Shown: piece after piece, positions 44,405-54,984 of the stretch
Numbering within the stretch: position 1 is the stretch's first letter
How the letters are laid out: every line of letters starts with the position of its first letter
DNA from: Geobacter sp. FeAm09
GTDB lineage: Bacteria; Desulfobacterota; Desulfuromonadia; Geobacterales; Pseudopelobacteraceae
Direction of reading: 5' to 3'
Assembly: GCF_008330225.1 (NCBI RefSeq)
Contig: NZ_CP042466.1
Location: forward strand, 3,714,001-3,778,000
Length of the DNA: 64,000 nt
Position numbers and translations under genes: made by a program
The notes under the pieces: model-generated
The model's input: the letters and a program-made list of their open reading frames with translations, nothing else
Databases searched by the model: none
What the model was told of the DNA's origin: nothing

Positions 44405-46258
44405 CTATTCGTTCCACCCTTCGGAGTGGGCTTCGCCGATCTGCTCCCAGTGCTCGGGAGAACGCCACAGGCTGGAGAGGATCAGCTCGCGGATATGGAG
44501 GAACTCCTTGGGCAGACGGTCGTACATCTTGACGAACAGCTCCTCGTGGGAGAGGACCTCGTTCTGCCAGACCCCCCGGTCAACCGACATGAGCTCGTTG
44601 AACTTCTCGCGGGTCATGTCCAGCCCTTCCCAGTCCATGTCCTCGTAGCGGGGCATCCAGCCCAGGGGAGACTCGACGGCGCCGCCCTTGCCCTGAACCC
44701 GCTCGACGATCCACTTCAACACCCGCATGTTGTCGCCGTAGCCGGGCCAGATGAACTTGCCGTTGGCATCCTTGCGGAACCAGTTGACGCTGAAGATGCG
44801 CGGCGGACGGGGAATGCTGCGGCCGAACTGCAGCCAGTGGGCGAAGTAGTCGGCCATGTGGTAGCCGCAGAACGGAAGCATGGCAAAGGGATCGCGGCGC
44901 ACGTTGCCCGTGGCGCCGACCGCTGCCGCCGTGGTTTCAGAGCCGAGGGTGGCGGCGAGATAGACGCCGTAGTTCCAGTTGAACGCCTGGTAGACCAGCG
45001 GCACGGTATCCTTGCGGCGGCCGCCGAAAATGAAGGCGCTCATGGGCACCCCTTTGGGGTTTTCCCACTCCGGGTCGATGCAGGGGCACTGGGAGGCCGG
45101 GGCGGTGAAACGGGCGTTGGGATGGGCCGCCGGACGGCCGCAGCCGGGCGTCCATTCCTTACCCTGCCAGTCGGTGAGCTTTGCCGGCGGCTCGTCGCTC
45201 ATCCCCTCCCACCACACGTCGCCGTCCTCGGTCAGGGCTACGTTGGTGAAGATGGAATTCTTCTCGCAGGAGATCATGGCGTTGGGGTTGGTCTTGTAGT
45301 TGGTGCCGGGGGCCACGCCGAAATAGCCGAATTCCGGGTTGATGGCGTAGACCTGCCCGTCGGCGGCCGGCTTGATCCAGGCGATGTCGTCGCCGATGGT
45401 GGTTATTTTCCACCCCTTCTCCTGGAACGGCTTGGGAGGGATGAGCATGGCGAAGTTGGTCTTGCCGCAGGCGCTGGGGAAGGCGGCGCCCACGTAGGTT
45501 TTGTCACCTTTCGGCGATTCCACGCCGAGGATCAGCATGTGCTCGGCCAGCCACCCCTCATCCTTGCCCTGTTTGGAAGCGATGCGCAGGGCGAGGCACT
45601 TCTTGCCCAGAAGGGCGTTGCCGCCGTAGCCGCTGCCGAAGGACCAGATGGACCGTTCTTCCGGGAAGTGGACGATGTACTTTTCCTTGTTGCACGGCCA
45701 GGGGACATCCTGCTGGCCCGGCTGAAGCGGTGCGCCCACGGAATGGAGGCAGGGGACGAACTCGCCGTTGCCGAGTACGTCCAGGACGGCCTTGCCCATG
45801 CGGGTCATGATGCGCATGCTGACGGCAACGTAGGGAGAGTCGGAGATCTCGATCCCGATCTTGGAGATGGGGGAGCCGAGCGGACCCATGCTGAAGGGGA
45901 TGATATACATGGTGCGCCCCTTCATGCACCCCTTGAAGAGCTTCTGCAGGGTTTCCTTCATCTCCTTGGGGGGCATCCAGTTGTTGGTGGGGCCTGCATC
46001 CTGTTTGGAAAGGCTGCAGATAAAGGTGCGGTCCTCGACCCGGGCCACGTCGATCGGGTCCGACCAGGCGAGATAGCTGTTGGGGCGCTTCTGCTCATTC
46101 AGCTTGCGGAAGGTGCCTGATTTGACCAGCAGGTTGCAGAGTTCGTCGTACTCCTCCTGGGAGCCGTCACACCAATGTATCCTTTCGGGCTCGCACAGGG
46201 CGGCGGCCTCTTCGACCCATTTCAGCAGCTTCTCATTTTTGGGGACCTCATAACTCAT
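44405..46258 (-). CDS. pckG: Phosphoenolpyruvate carboxykinase (GTP)
   Basis: 617 residues. The GTP-type family is recognised from the opening [25 protein letters not shown], the kinase-1a loop with catalytic Cys ([14 protein letters not shown]), the CEKNSIFTN block and the [20 protein letters not shown] segment. It makes PEP and CO2 from oxaloacetate and GTP for gluconeogenesis. The ATG at 46258 has a GAGGAGG site. The leader upstream is long (about 270 nt to a plausible promoter) and contains a hairpin with a T run. Confidence 0.96.
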   Translation of the reverse strand: MSYEVPKNEKLLKWVEEAAALCEPERIHWCDGSQEEYDELCNLLVKSGTFRKLNEQKRPNSYLAWSDPIDVARVEDRTFICSLSKQDAGPTNNWMPPKEMKETLQKLFKGCMKGRTMYIIPFSMGPLGSPISKIGIEISDSPYVAVSMRIMTRMGKAVLDVLGNGEFVPCLHSVGAPLQPGQQDVPWPCNKEKYIVHFPEERSIWSFGSGYGGNALLGKKCLALRIASKQGKDEGWLAEHMLILGVESPKGDKTYVGAAFPSACGKTNFAMLIPPKPFQEKGWKITTIGDDIAWIKPAADGQVYAINPEFGYFGVAPGTNYKTNPNAMISCEKNSIFTNVALTEDGDVWWEGMSDEPPAKLTDWQGKEWTPGCGRPAAHPNARFTAPASQCPCIDPEWENPKGVPMSAFIFGGRRKDTVPLVYQAFNWNYGVYLAATLGSETTAAAVGATGNVRRDPFAMLPFCGYHMADYFAHWLQFGRSIPRPPRIFSVNWFRKDANGKFIWPGYGDNMRVLKWIVERVQGKGGAVESPLGWMPRYEDMDWEGLDMTREKFNELMSVDRGVWQNEVLSHEELFVKMYDRLPKEFLHIRELILSSLWRSPEHWEQIGEAHSEGWNE

Positions 46259-46720
46259 ACCACTTCCTCCTCATGTCGTTAAGTTTCATACCTAAAACCG
46301 AAAAGAATCCTGGTCACGATAGGCACTATGACTATGCTGGCGATGCTTATGCGGCGGGAACGGCACCAGGAAGAAGGGCGGGCAAAACCAGCCCTGCCGG
46401 GCTGGTTGGAGCAACTGGCCGGATGTGATGAGAACCTTTTTCGGGCCTGCTTTCGACCCGTGACGACAGGTAAACACCGTTGAATTTTGCTGTCCTGCTT
46501 CCCCATGCAACAACATAAAAAATTTATCTGTAGTAAATACCACAGGGATTATCAAAATGCAAAAGCGTTTTACTAAATAAACGTCCCTGGGGGCAAATAC
46601 GGTTCCGCCGGACGAAACTGCCGGAAGTCCCTTTCCATGGTCCACCAGGACGCGAAGAGGGGTCCCAACCGGTTTTAGGCAGAATAAAGGGGCCCAGCCG
46701 CGACCGTACCGGCCGGCGCC
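46259..46720. other. Long intergenic leader upstream of pckG
   Basis: 462 bp with no gene. On the minus strand a possible promoter (TTGATA near 46555, TACAGA near 46533) would give a leader of about 270 nt before pckG. The leader includes the hairpin at 46386-46407. The last 200 bp next to the ABC-F gene are GC-rich and featureless. Confidence 0.4.
46386..46407 (-). terminator. Hairpin with T run in the pckG leader
   Basis: On the minus strand, AACCAGCCC and GGGCTGGTT surround GGCA, followed by TTGCC. It could be a weak terminator for the ABC-F gene upstream or an attenuator in the pckG leader. Confidence 0.45.
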
Positions 46721-48682
46721 TTACCCCGACAGCCCCTCCCATTCCCCGTACAACTCCTCCAGCCGGATATTCAGTGCGGCGTGGCGTTCGCCCGCCTCGG
46801 CGCCCCGCTGCGGGTCGTCGAAGAAGCCGGGGCCGTTCATCTCCACCTCCAGGCGGGCGATTTCGGCCTCGGCGCGGGCAATCTCCGACTCCACGGCGGC
46901 CAACTGTTTCTGGCGCCCCTGTTCCTCCCGCTTGCGCTGTTTTTCCTCCTCGCGACCCCTCTTGCGTTCTTCCTTGGATACCTCCGGCAGCGGCAGCGGT
47001 GCAGCTTCGGCAGGGGCGGCCGGCCGGGACGCCGCAGGGGACGCCCCGGTGGCACCGGATGCCGGGGTGGGCATCGGATCGGACCGCTCCTTCTTTTCCC
47101 GATAATACTCGTAATCGCCGAAATAGTTGACCAGCGCCCCGCCATCCACCTCCACGATGCGGGTTGCCAGGCCGTTGACGAAATAGCGGTCGTGGGAGAC
47201 AAATACCACCGTGCCGTCGAAGGAGCGGAGGGCGTCCAGCAGCACCTCCTTGCTGAACAGGTCCAGATGGTTGGTGGGTTCGTCCATCAGCAGCAGGTTG
47301 GACGGGCGCAGCAGCATCTTGGCCAGGGCCAGGCGGTTGCGCTCGCCGCCGGAGAGGACGCCGACCTTCTTGTGGATGTCGTCCCCCGAAAAGAGAAAGG
47401 CCCCCAGGATGTCACGCAACCGGGGGACCATGTCGTAGGGGGCGTCGGCATAGAGTTCGTCGTAGGCGCTACGTGCGGCATCCAGAACGCTGGCCTGGTC
47501 CTGGGCGAAGTAATCCATGACAAGGTTGTGTCCCTCGATCCGCTCGCCCCCCTGGAATTCGGCACCGGCCAGGACCGACATGAGGGTGGATTTGCCGGCG
47601 CCGTTATGACCCACCAGCGCGATCCGCTCCCCCTTTTCGATGACCAGGTCCACCCGGTCGAGGACCGCATGGTCGCCGTAGGCCTTGGTGAGTCCCCGCA
47701 GCTCCATGACGGTCTTGCCGCTTTTGGGGGCGGGGGGGAAGTGAAAACGTATCCTTTTCCGCTCCGGCGGCAGCACGATCCGTTCGACCCTCTCCAACTG
47801 CTTGATGCGCGACTGCACCAGCGAGGCCTTGTTGGCCTGATAGCGGAAGCGGCGGATAAAGTCCTCGGACTTCTCGATCTCCTCGTCCTGACGGCGTTTG
47901 GCCTCCCGCAGGGCCGTGACCCGTTCCTCCCGCTGGACGAGGTAATTGGAGTAGCTGCAATGATAATCGGTGATGGTGTGGTTCCAGACCTCGCTGATCC
48001 GGCTGCAGACCCGGTCCATGAAGAACCGGTCGTGGGACACCAGGATCACCGAGCCGGGGTAGGAACAGAGGTACTCCTCCAGCCAGTTGCGCGCCTCGAT
48101 GTCCAGGTGGTTGGTCGGTTCGTCCAAAAGCAGCACGTCCGGTTTCTGCAAGAGCAGGCGGGCCAGCGCGATGCGCATCTGCCAGCCGCCGGAAAACTCG
48201 CCGCAGTCCCGCTGCCAGTCCTCCTGGGAAAACCCCAGCCCCTTCAGCACTGTCCCGATCTCGGCCTCCATGGTGTAGCCACCCCGATGGCGGAACTGTT
48301 CCTGGAGATCCCCATAACGCTGAAGGGCCGCGGGGTGGTCGGCGGAATCATGGGGGAGCCGCTCCAGTTCCCGTCCCAGGCGGTGCAACTCCTCCTCCAT
48401 GGCCAAAAGTTCGGAAAGTGCCGTCCGCGCTTCATGGAACAGGGTGCGCCCGCTGGTGGCGATGCCGTCCTGGGGCAGATAGGCCGCCTTGGCGCCCCGG
48501 GCAAGCTGGATCTCGCCCGAGGTGGGCTCGCTGAGTCCTGCGATGATCTTCATCAGGGTGGATTTGCCGGCGCCGTTCTCGCCGACCAGGGCGACCCGCT
48601 CCCCCTTCTTCAGGTGCCAGGAGATGGCGGTGAAGAGCGGGTTGCCGGCAAAGTCCTTGGAGATATTCATGAGCTGAAGCAT
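46721..48682 (-). CDS. ABC-F family ATPase (Uup/Etta-like)
   Basis: 653 residues from the ATG at 48682. Two ATPase domains in tandem, each with Walker A (GENGAGKST, GHNGAGKST), signature (LSGG variants) and Walker B (LLLDEPTNHLDIE, LLMDEPTNHLDL), joined by a charged linker with a PtIM-like segment. A C-terminal coiled-coil-like region (KEERKRGREEEKQRKREE) follows. There are no membrane helices, so it acts on the ribosome or on DNA like Uup or EttA. The frame extends to 49111, but a hairpin covers the true ribosome-binding site just before 48682. Confidence 0.9.
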   Translation of the reverse strand: MLQLMNISKDFAGNPLFTAISWHLKKGERVALVGENGAGKSTLMKIIAGLSEPTSGEIQLARGAKAAYLPQDGIATSGRTLFHEARTALSELLAMEEELHRLGRELERLPHDSADHPAALQRYGDLQEQFRHRGGYTMEAEIGTVLKGLGFSQEDWQRDCGEFSGGWQMRIALARLLLQKPDVLLLDEPTNHLDIEARNWLEEYLCSYPGSVILVSHDRFFMDRVCSRISEVWNHTITDYHCSYSNYLVQREERVTALREAKRRQDEEIEKSEDFIRRFRYQANKASLVQSRIKQLERVERIVLPPERKRIRFHFPPAPKSGKTVMELRGLTKAYGDHAVLDRVDLVIEKGERIALVGHNGAGKSTLMSVLAGAEFQGGERIEGHNLVMDYFAQDQASVLDAARSAYDELYADAPYDMVPRLRDILGAFLFSGDDIHKKVGVLSGGERNRLALAKMLLRPSNLLLMDEPTNHLDLFSKEVLLDALRSFDGTVVFVSHDRYFVNGLATRIVEVDGGALVNYFGDYEYYREKKERSDPMPTPASGATGASPAASRPAAPAEAAPLPLPEVSKEERKRGREEEKQRKREEQGRQKQLAAVESEIARAEAEIARLEVEMNGPGFFDDPQRGAEAGERHAALNIRLEELYGEWEGLSG

Positions 48683-49013
48683 GCCCCTGTTGTAACACAA
48701 CAGGGGTACCGTCGGCAAGCGACCCGCATGGTCCGCGGACATATTCCCGGGAACGGTCCTTCGCTCCGGCAAAATATGCGCCACAGAGGGGGCTTGGCGA
48801 CGATCCGCCGTTTGGCGAATGGACCGGGACTGCACAAACCCCGGCATTATCTCCCTGTCCCCGTGGCGCCGTGGCCCGGCAGCCGTTGCCGGGCTGAATT
48901 TTACATTCGCATTCTTGACCGCAGGATGATAGAGTGTAACATCCTTTCGTCCGTGTGCGGGCGGAACAATCGGCAACCATTCAATACATTGCGCTTCAGA
49001 CGCAGAGCCAGCC
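48683..49013. other. Divergent region between ABC-F and EAL-HDOD genes
   Basis: 331 bp without a gene. It contains the hairpin at 48684-48706. No promoter boxes stand out. The start of the EAL-HDOD gene lacks an obvious ribosome-binding site. Confidence 0.45.
48684..48706 (-). promoter_or_regulatory. Hairpin over the ribosome-binding site of the ABC-F gene
   Basis: On the minus strand CCCCTGTTGT, a three-base loop and ACAACAGGGG form a perfect 10-bp stem that ends one base before the ATG. The AGGGG that would be the ribosome-binding site is inside the stem, so the hairpin should block initiation until something opens it. Confidence 0.6.
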
Positions 49014-50273
49014 ATGAACGCACCGACACTGACAAAATTCTTTCTGGGGCGCCAGCCGGTCCTGGACATCCGCCAGGAGATTGTGGGATACGAGCTCCTC
49101 TTCCGTTCCACCGAGAAAAATTACAGCGAATACGAAAGCCAGGACCAGGCCAGCATGAGCGTCATCTCCAGCGCCATGGCCAACTTCGGCTTCCGCAACG
49201 TGCTGGGGGACAAGGACGGCTTCATCAACGTCACCCACGATGTGCTCTTCTCGGATATGGTCGAAGTCCTCCCCCCCAGGCAGACCATCCTGGAACTGCT
49301 CGAGTCGGTGGAACTGACCGGCGCGGTCAAGGAGCGCTGCGTCGAACTCAAGGCCAAGAACTTCCGCATCGCCCTGGACGACCATGTCTATTCCCCGGAG
49401 CACCACGACCTGTATCGCTTCGTGGACATCGTGAAGATCGACCTCCTGGAGACCGATCCCGCCATCCTGGCGGAGACCGTCGCCGCGCTCCGCCAGTTCC
49501 CCCTCGCGCTCCTGGCGGAGCGGATAGAAACCCAGGAGCAGTTCCAGGACTGCCTCGAACTGGGCTTTGAGCTCTTCCAGGGGTACTTCTTCGAACGGCC
49601 GGTGGTACTCAAGCGCAAAGGGCTCGAACCATCCAAAATGGCGATGCTGCGGCTGCTTGGCCACCTCAAGGGCGAAACGGATTTCGGCAAGATCGAGGAG
49701 GTGTTCAGGGACCACCCGGAATTGTCGTACAACCTGCTGAAGCTGGTCAACTCGGTGCACATGGGGCTTCGGGAGAAGATCAAGAGCCTGCGGCACGCCA
49801 TTATGCTGCTCGGGCTCGGCAAGCTGCGGCGCTGGGTTCAACTGGCAATCTTTGCCAGTGCCGACAGCCGGGGGATCGACAACCCCCTGCTGGAGATGGC
49901 CGCCGTTCGGGGACGTCTGCTGGAGTATCTGGTCATGGAGCGTTACAACCTCCCACGGGACGACGAGCAGGTGGAGGCGGCCTTCATGCTCGGCATCCTG
50001 TCACTGGTGGATGTGCTCTTCGAAACCTCCGTGGAGGGGGTGGTGCGCGAGTTGCAGCTGAACGACGAAATCGCCGCGGCGCTCATCCACCGCGAGGGAA
50101 GGCTGGGGGCACTCCTGGCCCTGGCGGAGACCCTTGAGCAGACCAATTTCGGCGAAGTCACCAACCTGACCGAAACCTGCGACATCCCCATCGCCACCCT
50201 GTTGACCGCCCAGTTGGACGCCTTCAACTGGCGGACCAGCATCTCGGAAGACAACAAGGAAACGTCCCACTAG
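49014..50273 (+). CDS. EAL-HDOD protein (YuxH-like), probably without phosphodiesterase activity
   Basis: 419 residues. Residues ~1-200 resemble an EAL domain, but the signature is degenerate: YELLFR replaces ExLxR, DDHVYSPE replaces the DDFGTG loop, and LAERIET replaces AEGVET. Residues ~210-400 are an HDOD domain (YNLLKLVNSVHMGLREKIKSLRHAIMLLGL). EAL-HDOD proteins of this kind are signalling adaptors rather than enzymes. There is no strong ribosome-binding site at this ATG. The gene converges on the macrodomain gene. Confidence 0.85.
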   Translation: MNAPTLTKFFLGRQPVLDIRQEIVGYELLFRSTEKNYSEYESQDQASMSVISSAMANFGFRNVLGDKDGFINVTHDVLFSDMVEVLPPRQTILELLESVELTGAVKERCVELKAKNFRIALDDHVYSPEHHDLYRFVDIVKIDLLETDPAILAETVAALRQFPLALLAERIETQEQFQDCLELGFELFQGYFFERPVVLKRKGLEPSKMAMLRLLGHLKGETDFGKIEEVFRDHPELSYNLLKLVNSVHMGLREKIKSLRHAIMLLGLGKLRRWVQLAIFASADSRGIDNPLLEMAAVRGRLLEYLVMERYNLPRDDEQVEAAFMLGILSLVDVLFETSVEGVVRELQLNDEIAAALIHREGRLGALLALAETLEQTNFGEVTNLTETCDIPIATLLTAQLDAFNWRTSISEDNKETSH

Positions 50274-50282
50274 CCTCCCCTC

Positions 50283-50810
50283 TCACCCCGCCTCCCGTTT
50301 CAGGGCAGCGGCCGCCTGCCGGTAGACCTGAAGCGCCTCGTCGTTATACACGACGAAGACGACCCGCTCCAGCGCGGGATAACATGCCGCGGCTTCTTGT
50401 GCCGCGGCCAGCGCGATCAGGGCCGCAGCCCCCATGGGATAGCCGTACACCCCGCAGCTGATGGCCGGAAACGCGATGCTCGCCAGGCCGTTCTTCGCGG
50501 CCAGCGCAAAACAGCTCCGATAGGCGCTCCGCAGAAGTTCCGGCTCTCCCCGGGTGCCGCCGTGCCAGACCGGGCCAACGGTATGAATGACGTGGCGCGC
50601 AGCCAACCGGTAGCCTCCCGTAATCTTGGCGTCGCCGGTCTCGCATCCCCCCAGGCCGGCGCATTCCGCCACCAGTTCCGGCCCCGCCGCCCGATGGATG
50701 GCGCCATCCACCCCGCCGCCTCCCAGCAGGGTGTTGTTGGCGGCGTTGACGATGGCGTCCACGGCCATGCGCGTGATATCTTCCCGTATGATCTCGATTC
50801 GTGGGTTCAT
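50283..50810 (-). CDS. Macrodomain protein, O-acetyl-ADP-ribose deacetylase-like (YmdB type)
   Basis: 175 residues forming one macrodomain. [22 protein letters not shown] is the ADP-ribose-binding loop with the catalytic Asn and Asp, and [13 protein letters not shown] the second loop. This class removes ADP-ribose or O-acetyl groups from ADP-ribose products. A GGAGG site precedes the ATG at 50810. It has no functional neighbour: the histidine kinase lies 174 bp upstream on the same strand. Confidence 0.94.
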   Translation of the reverse strand: MNPRIEIIREDITRMAVDAIVNAANNTLLGGGGVDGAIHRAAGPELVAECAGLGGCETGDAKITGGYRLAARHVIHTVGPVWHGGTRGEPELLRSAYRSCFALAAKNGLASIAFPAISCGVYGYPMGAAALIALAAAQEAAACYPALERVVFVVYNDEALQVYRQAAAALKREAG

Positions 50811-50984
50811 GGCCTTGCCTCCGGAAGGCGGGATATGGCTGCCGGTTCAAATATACCACACCCGCCCCGCGATGGGTGGCGATGCTCTCGAATATCTTCA
50901 GTGAAGTGGCGCGGCAATAGATACCGCAACCTCACCCCATGAAAAACGATGGTTCATCGGTGCGGAAGCCGCAACAGGGCGCCG

Positions 50985-53900
50985 TCACCGCAGTGCCTGC
51001 CTGACCCGTTCGAGAAAGCGCTCCGCCGTGAACGGCTTCTGGAGAAAATCGATCCCTTCCTCGAGCGTCCCGTCGTGCACGAAGGGCTCGTTGGCGTAGC
51101 CGGAGATATACAGCACCCTGAGCTCGGGCAGGGATTCGTGCAGATAACCGTACAGGTCCTTGCCGTTCATCTCCGGCATGACCACATCGGTTACCAGCAG
51201 GTCGATGGCCGCGCCGTTCCGCCGGGCAAGCTCCCGGGCCGCGGCGGGATGGCCCGCCACGAGCACGCGGTAGCCCGCCGATTCCAGCAGTTCCACCGCC
51301 ATCTCCCGGACCATGTCGTTGTCCTCCACAACCATGATGTTCCCGCCCCCCGGCGCGCCGCCGGCCGCCGCAACGTCCGGTTCCGGTTCCGTTATGGCCG
51401 GCTCATGGCGGCTGAGGGGGAGGTAGAGGCAAAAGGTCGTCCCCTCCCCGCGGCCGCTTCGCACGGTGATGTATCCCTCGTGCTGCTTGATGATGCCGTA
51501 GACCGTGGCCAGGCCGAGCCCGGTTCCATGCCCCACCTGCTTGGTGGTGAAGAAGGGCTCGAAGATGTGTACCAGGGTTTCGTCATCCATGCCGCAGCCA
51601 TTGTCGCTGAAGGCCAGCAGGGCGTAAGGGCCGGGCCGCATGCCGGGGTGCAGGCGGGCATACTCGTTGTCAAGCACCACATGGCCGGTTTCCACGGTAA
51701 TCGTGCCGTTCCCCGTGATGGCGTCCTGGGCATTGACCGCCAGATTGAGCAGGACCTGCTCTATCTGCCCACGGTCCGCCAGGATGGCGACCGTGCCCGG
51801 TGCCAGGCGGATCTTGATGGCGATGCTCTCCCGGATGGTGCGGCGCAGGATGTCCTGGAACGTGCCGATAATCCCGTTCAGGTCCACCGGCTGGATCGTG
51901 AGCATCTGCTTGCGCCCGAAGCTGAGAAGCTGCTGGGTCAGATCCCGCGCCTTGCACGCCGCCGAGATGATCCCCTGGACCTTGCTCCTCAGGGGATCGT
52001 CACTGGCCAGCTTGTTCCGCATCATCTCGGCATAGACCAGTATGGGGGTCAGGAGGTTGTTGAAATCATGGGCGATCCCGCCGGCCAATTGCCCGATGGC
52101 CTCGATCTTCTGCACATGGCGCAACTGCACCTCGAGATGGTTCCTCCGCTCCTCGACCCTGAAGCGTCCGATGGCAATGCTGGCGAGATGTGCGGCGGTC
52201 TCGATCATCTGGATCTCGAACCGGTCCGGTGTCCGGGGCTCACGGCAGTAGAGGGCGACGGCACCGAGCAGTTCGTCCTCCGACGAAAGGACCGGCTCGG
52301 CCCAGCAGGCGCGCAGACCCGCCTCCCGGGCAGGCTGGAAATCCCGCCACGAGGGATGCACACCCACATCCTCCACGATCATCCGCCGGTACCGCCGGCC
52401 ATCCGTCCCGCCGGGCAGCAGCCACTGGCCGGCCCGCCGCCCCTCGACCGCCCGGTTGTAGAATTCGGGGAGGCTCGGGGCGACGCCCTGGTGCACCTGC
52501 TGGCCGTCTTCGTCCAAAAGGAGTATGGAACAGGGTATCCCCCGGCACTCCTGTTCCACAAACCCGACGATGTGGAGGAGGAGTTCCGCCAGGCCGACAC
52601 CGGTCGCCATCTCCTCCAGGATGCGCAGCCTGGCATGCTCGCGCAGGTCGTTGCGTTTGCGCTCGCTGATATCCCTGACGATGCTGAGGACCAGGCTCCG
52701 CCCTGCGTCCGTCATGGTCCGCGCATGGATTTCCACCGGCAGGACCGTCCCCCCCTTGGCACGGTAAACCGACTCGAAGACCGCTTCTCCCCGTTCCAGG
52801 ACCGTGGCGGCGCCGGCAGCCGCAGAGGCTACGCATTCGGGCGTCTGCAGGTCGCGGAGATTCTTGCCCAGCAATTCGCCCTGGGTATAGCCGGTCATGT
52901 GGCACAGGGTCGTATTGACGTGCAGCAGGCGCCCCTCGCGATCCGTCAACAGGATGGCGTCGTTGGCGGCATCGACCTGCGCCGCCTTGAGCCGGACCTG
53001 CTCCTGCTCCTCCCGCAGGGACTTCTGCGCCGCCTGCAGGCGGTCCAGGTGGTTCAGCAGCAGGTGCATCAGCAAGAGGATGGCGAGGCTGAGGCCGGCC
53101 AGGACGGTTGTCTGCAAAACGGCTTTCTGCCGCCAGGAGTCCAGGAAGTCGTTCTGGTGCAGGGAGACCACCGCCACAACGGGAAAGCGGGAGATTCTGT
53201 GGTATGAAATGATGCGCGGGGACGTATCCCGCGGGCTCTGATAGCCGCGGAAGGTTCCGGCCGGGGCATGGGGGAGGTACCGCCGGAAGAGGTCGGATTG
53301 CCGAAAGTCGGTCGTATATGCGTTTTGAGCAAAGGGCTCATTCACCAGCGGCGCCCCGTCGGTCCGGACCAGGAGCACCTTGCCCCGCGGGCCGAGGCTC
53401 GTCGAGGTATAGAAGCGGTGGAAATAGTCGATCTCGAAGGCTGCCGCCACCAACCCCGAAAAGCTGCCGTCCGCCGCAACGAGCGGCCGGGTCATGGTGA
53501 ACCGCCAGCGGTTGCTCAGCCGGCTCACGAGGGGGCGGCTGAAGAAGAGGCCGGCGTGGGTGGCGTCCCTGTTGAAGAGATAATACTCCCGGTCGGCGAC
53601 GTTGATCTGCCGGGAAGGGAATTCCAGGGAATTGACCGTCATCGTTCCGTTGCGGTCGACGATGAAGAGCGCCCCGAGCTGGGGGGTGTCGCTTCCCTGC
53701 CGCCTGATGATGCGGAACAGGGTCAGCCGATCGACCCTGTCCACCCCGCCACGCTGCTCGATCTCGCCGACGATATCCTGCAGGGCGCGATCCGCCTCGG
53801 CAAAGGCGCTGCCGGCGTGCTCGCCGAGGGCGCGGGCGTACCCCTCGGACTGCTTTTCGGCAGCACCGATGATGGCGTGGCGTTCGGAAACCATGTGCCA

Positions 53901-54005
53901 GGCCGAAATGCCGATGACAACCAGCAACAGCAGCCCGACGACAAGCCTGACGCGTGTTTTGAACTGGGTGGTGGTAAGCGCGGGTCGCTGCCTCAACTGC
54001 CTCAC
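50985..54005 (-). CDS. Hybrid histidine kinase with Cache, PAS and GAF sensors and C-terminal receiver
   Basis: About 1006 residues when started at the GTG at 54005 (GGAG 7 bases upstream); the frame extends to a TTG at 54041 without a ribosome-binding site. Order: TM1, a periplasmic dCache-like sensor, TM2 (about residues 300-325), PAS ([13 protein letters not shown]...), GAF ([12 protein letters not shown]), HisKA with the phosphoacceptor in [11 protein letters not shown], HATPase_c ([29 protein letters not shown]), and a receiver domain ([28 protein letters not shown]). The signal is unknown; the phosphate probably passes to a separate response regulator. Confidence 0.92.
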   Translation of the reverse strand: MRQLRQRPALTTTQFKTRVRLVVGLLLLVVIGISAWHMVSERHAIIGAAEKQSEGYARALGEHAGSAFAEADRALQDIVGEIEQRGGVDRVDRLTLFRIIRRQGSDTPQLGALFIVDRNGTMTVNSLEFPSRQINVADREYYLFNRDATHAGLFFSRPLVSRLSNRWRFTMTRPLVAADGSFSGLVAAAFEIDYFHRFYTSTSLGPRGKVLLVRTDGAPLVNEPFAQNAYTTDFRQSDLFRRYLPHAPAGTFRGYQSPRDTSPRIISYHRISRFPVVAVVSLHQNDFLDSWRQKAVLQTTVLAGLSLAILLLMHLLLNHLDRLQAAQKSLREEQEQVRLKAAQVDAANDAILLTDREGRLLHVNTTLCHMTGYTQGELLGKNLRDLQTPECVASAAAGAATVLERGEAVFESVYRAKGGTVLPVEIHARTMTDAGRSLVLSIVRDISERKRNDLREHARLRILEEMATGVGLAELLLHIVGFVEQECRGIPCSILLLDEDGQQVHQGVAPSLPEFYNRAVEGRRAGQWLLPGGTDGRRYRRMIVEDVGVHPSWRDFQPAREAGLRACWAEPVLSSEDELLGAVALYCREPRTPDRFEIQMIETAAHLASIAIGRFRVEERRNHLEVQLRHVQKIEAIGQLAGGIAHDFNNLLTPILVYAEMMRNKLASDDPLRSKVQGIISAACKARDLTQQLLSFGRKQMLTIQPVDLNGIIGTFQDILRRTIRESIAIKIRLAPGTVAILADRGQIEQVLLNLAVNAQDAITGNGTITVETGHVVLDNEYARLHPGMRPGPYALLAFSDNGCGMDDETLVHIFEPFFTTKQVGHGTGLGLATVYGIIKQHEGYITVRSGRGEGTTFCLYLPLSRHEPAITEPEPDVAAAGGAPGGGNIMVVEDNDMVREMAVELLESAGYRVLVAGHPAAARELARRNGAAIDLLVTDVVMPEMNGKDLYGYLHESLPELRVLYISGYANEPFVHDGTLEEGIDFLQKPFTAERFLERVRQALR

Positions 54006-54124
54006 GGGGGTGCTCCAGGTCGTATTATTACCTAATTCCAATAATGCAAATTTTGTATACTAACGCAAACTCGCATCGGCTGCCAGCAATAAAAGCCTTG
54101 TCGGAACACCCCCGGAACGGGATC

Positions 54125-54877
54125 CTATTTTTTGATCTGCCCCTGGATGCCGATGGTAACCTCGTTGTAGGGTATCTGCTTGCCGCTGGCGGCGATGGCC
54201 TGCCGGGCAGCCACGGCGATCCCGCCGCAGCAGGGCACTTCCATCTTCAACACCGTGACGCTCTTGATGTCGGAACGGATGAACAGCTCCGTCAGCTTCT
54301 GCTGATAGAACTGATTGTCGTCCAGCTTGGGGCAGCCCATGACAACGGCCCGCCCCTTGAGGAAATCCTCATGGTAACCGGCATAGGCCACCGGCACGCA
54401 GTCGGCGGTGATCAGCAGGTCGGCACCCTGGAAATAGGGGGCGCTGGTGGAGACGAGGTGCAGTTGCACCGGCCACTGGGCCAGCTGGCTCTGGCGGCTG
54501 CCGGTCGGTTCCGAAGCGGCCGCCTCCTGCGGACGGGCAAAGCTCATGGTGCGGGAACCGGGGCAGCCGCCGCCGTGATGGTGCGGGGTGGACGCGGCAG
54601 GTACCGATGGGGCGTGATGATGCGGCGCCGGTTTCCCCTGGCTTGCCAGGTGCTGCTCGACGGCGGCCTCATCGAAGGCGTCGGCCTCGCGCTCCTCCAC
54701 CGTGATGGCGTCACGCGGGCACTCGCCCAGACAGGCCCCCAGGCCGTCGCACAGGTTGTCCGCCGAAAGCTGCGCCTTGCCGTCAACGATCCTTATGGCC
54801 CCTTCGGCGCAGGAGGGGACGCACAATCCGCAGCCGTCGCATTTGTCCTGGTCTATCTTCACGATCTTTCTCAGCAT
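54125..54877 (-). CDS. Ferredoxin-like dicluster protein with C-terminal redox domain (FrdX-like)
   Basis: 250 residues from the ATG at 54877 with AAGGAG upstream. The N-terminus has two 4Fe-4S binding motifs (CDGCGLCVPSC, CDGLGACLGECP). A His-rich linker (APHHHAPS, TPHHHGGG) follows, then a ~130-residue domain with CPKLDD and EVPCCGGI, a pattern like that of ferredoxin-domain proteins in the HcpR regulons of Deltaproteobacteria. The gene lies 107 bp downstream of the YgbA-type gene on the same strand. Its specific redox partner is unknown to me. Confidence 0.75.
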   Translation of the reverse strand: MLRKIVKIDQDKCDGCGLCVPSCAEGAIRIVDGKAQLSADNLCDGLGACLGECPRDAITVEEREADAFDEAAVEQHLASQGKPAPHHHAPSVPAASTPHHHGGGCPGSRTMSFARPQEAAASEPTGSRQSQLAQWPVQLHLVSTSAPYFQGADLLITADCVPVAYAGYHEDFLKGRAVVMGCPKLDDNQFYQQKLTELFIRSDIKSVTVLKMEVPCCGGIAVAARQAIAASGKQIPYNEVTIGIQGQIKK

Positions 54878-54925
54878 GTTTTTCTCCTTTTTTAAAAGTT
54901 TTCCTCTGCTTTTTGATTCAGCCTT

Positions 54926-54975
54926 TATCTCTGTGTTCCTCAGTGTCTCCGTGTCTCTGTGGCAGGTTTTGAATC
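54926..54975 (+). repeat. Intergenic repeat copy A
   Basis: Contains CTCAGTGTCTCCGTGTCTCT and GTGGCAG then TTTTGAATCTTA. It closely matches the right side of the element at 58776-58905. Confidence 0.65.
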
Positions 54976-54984
54976 TTACGATTT

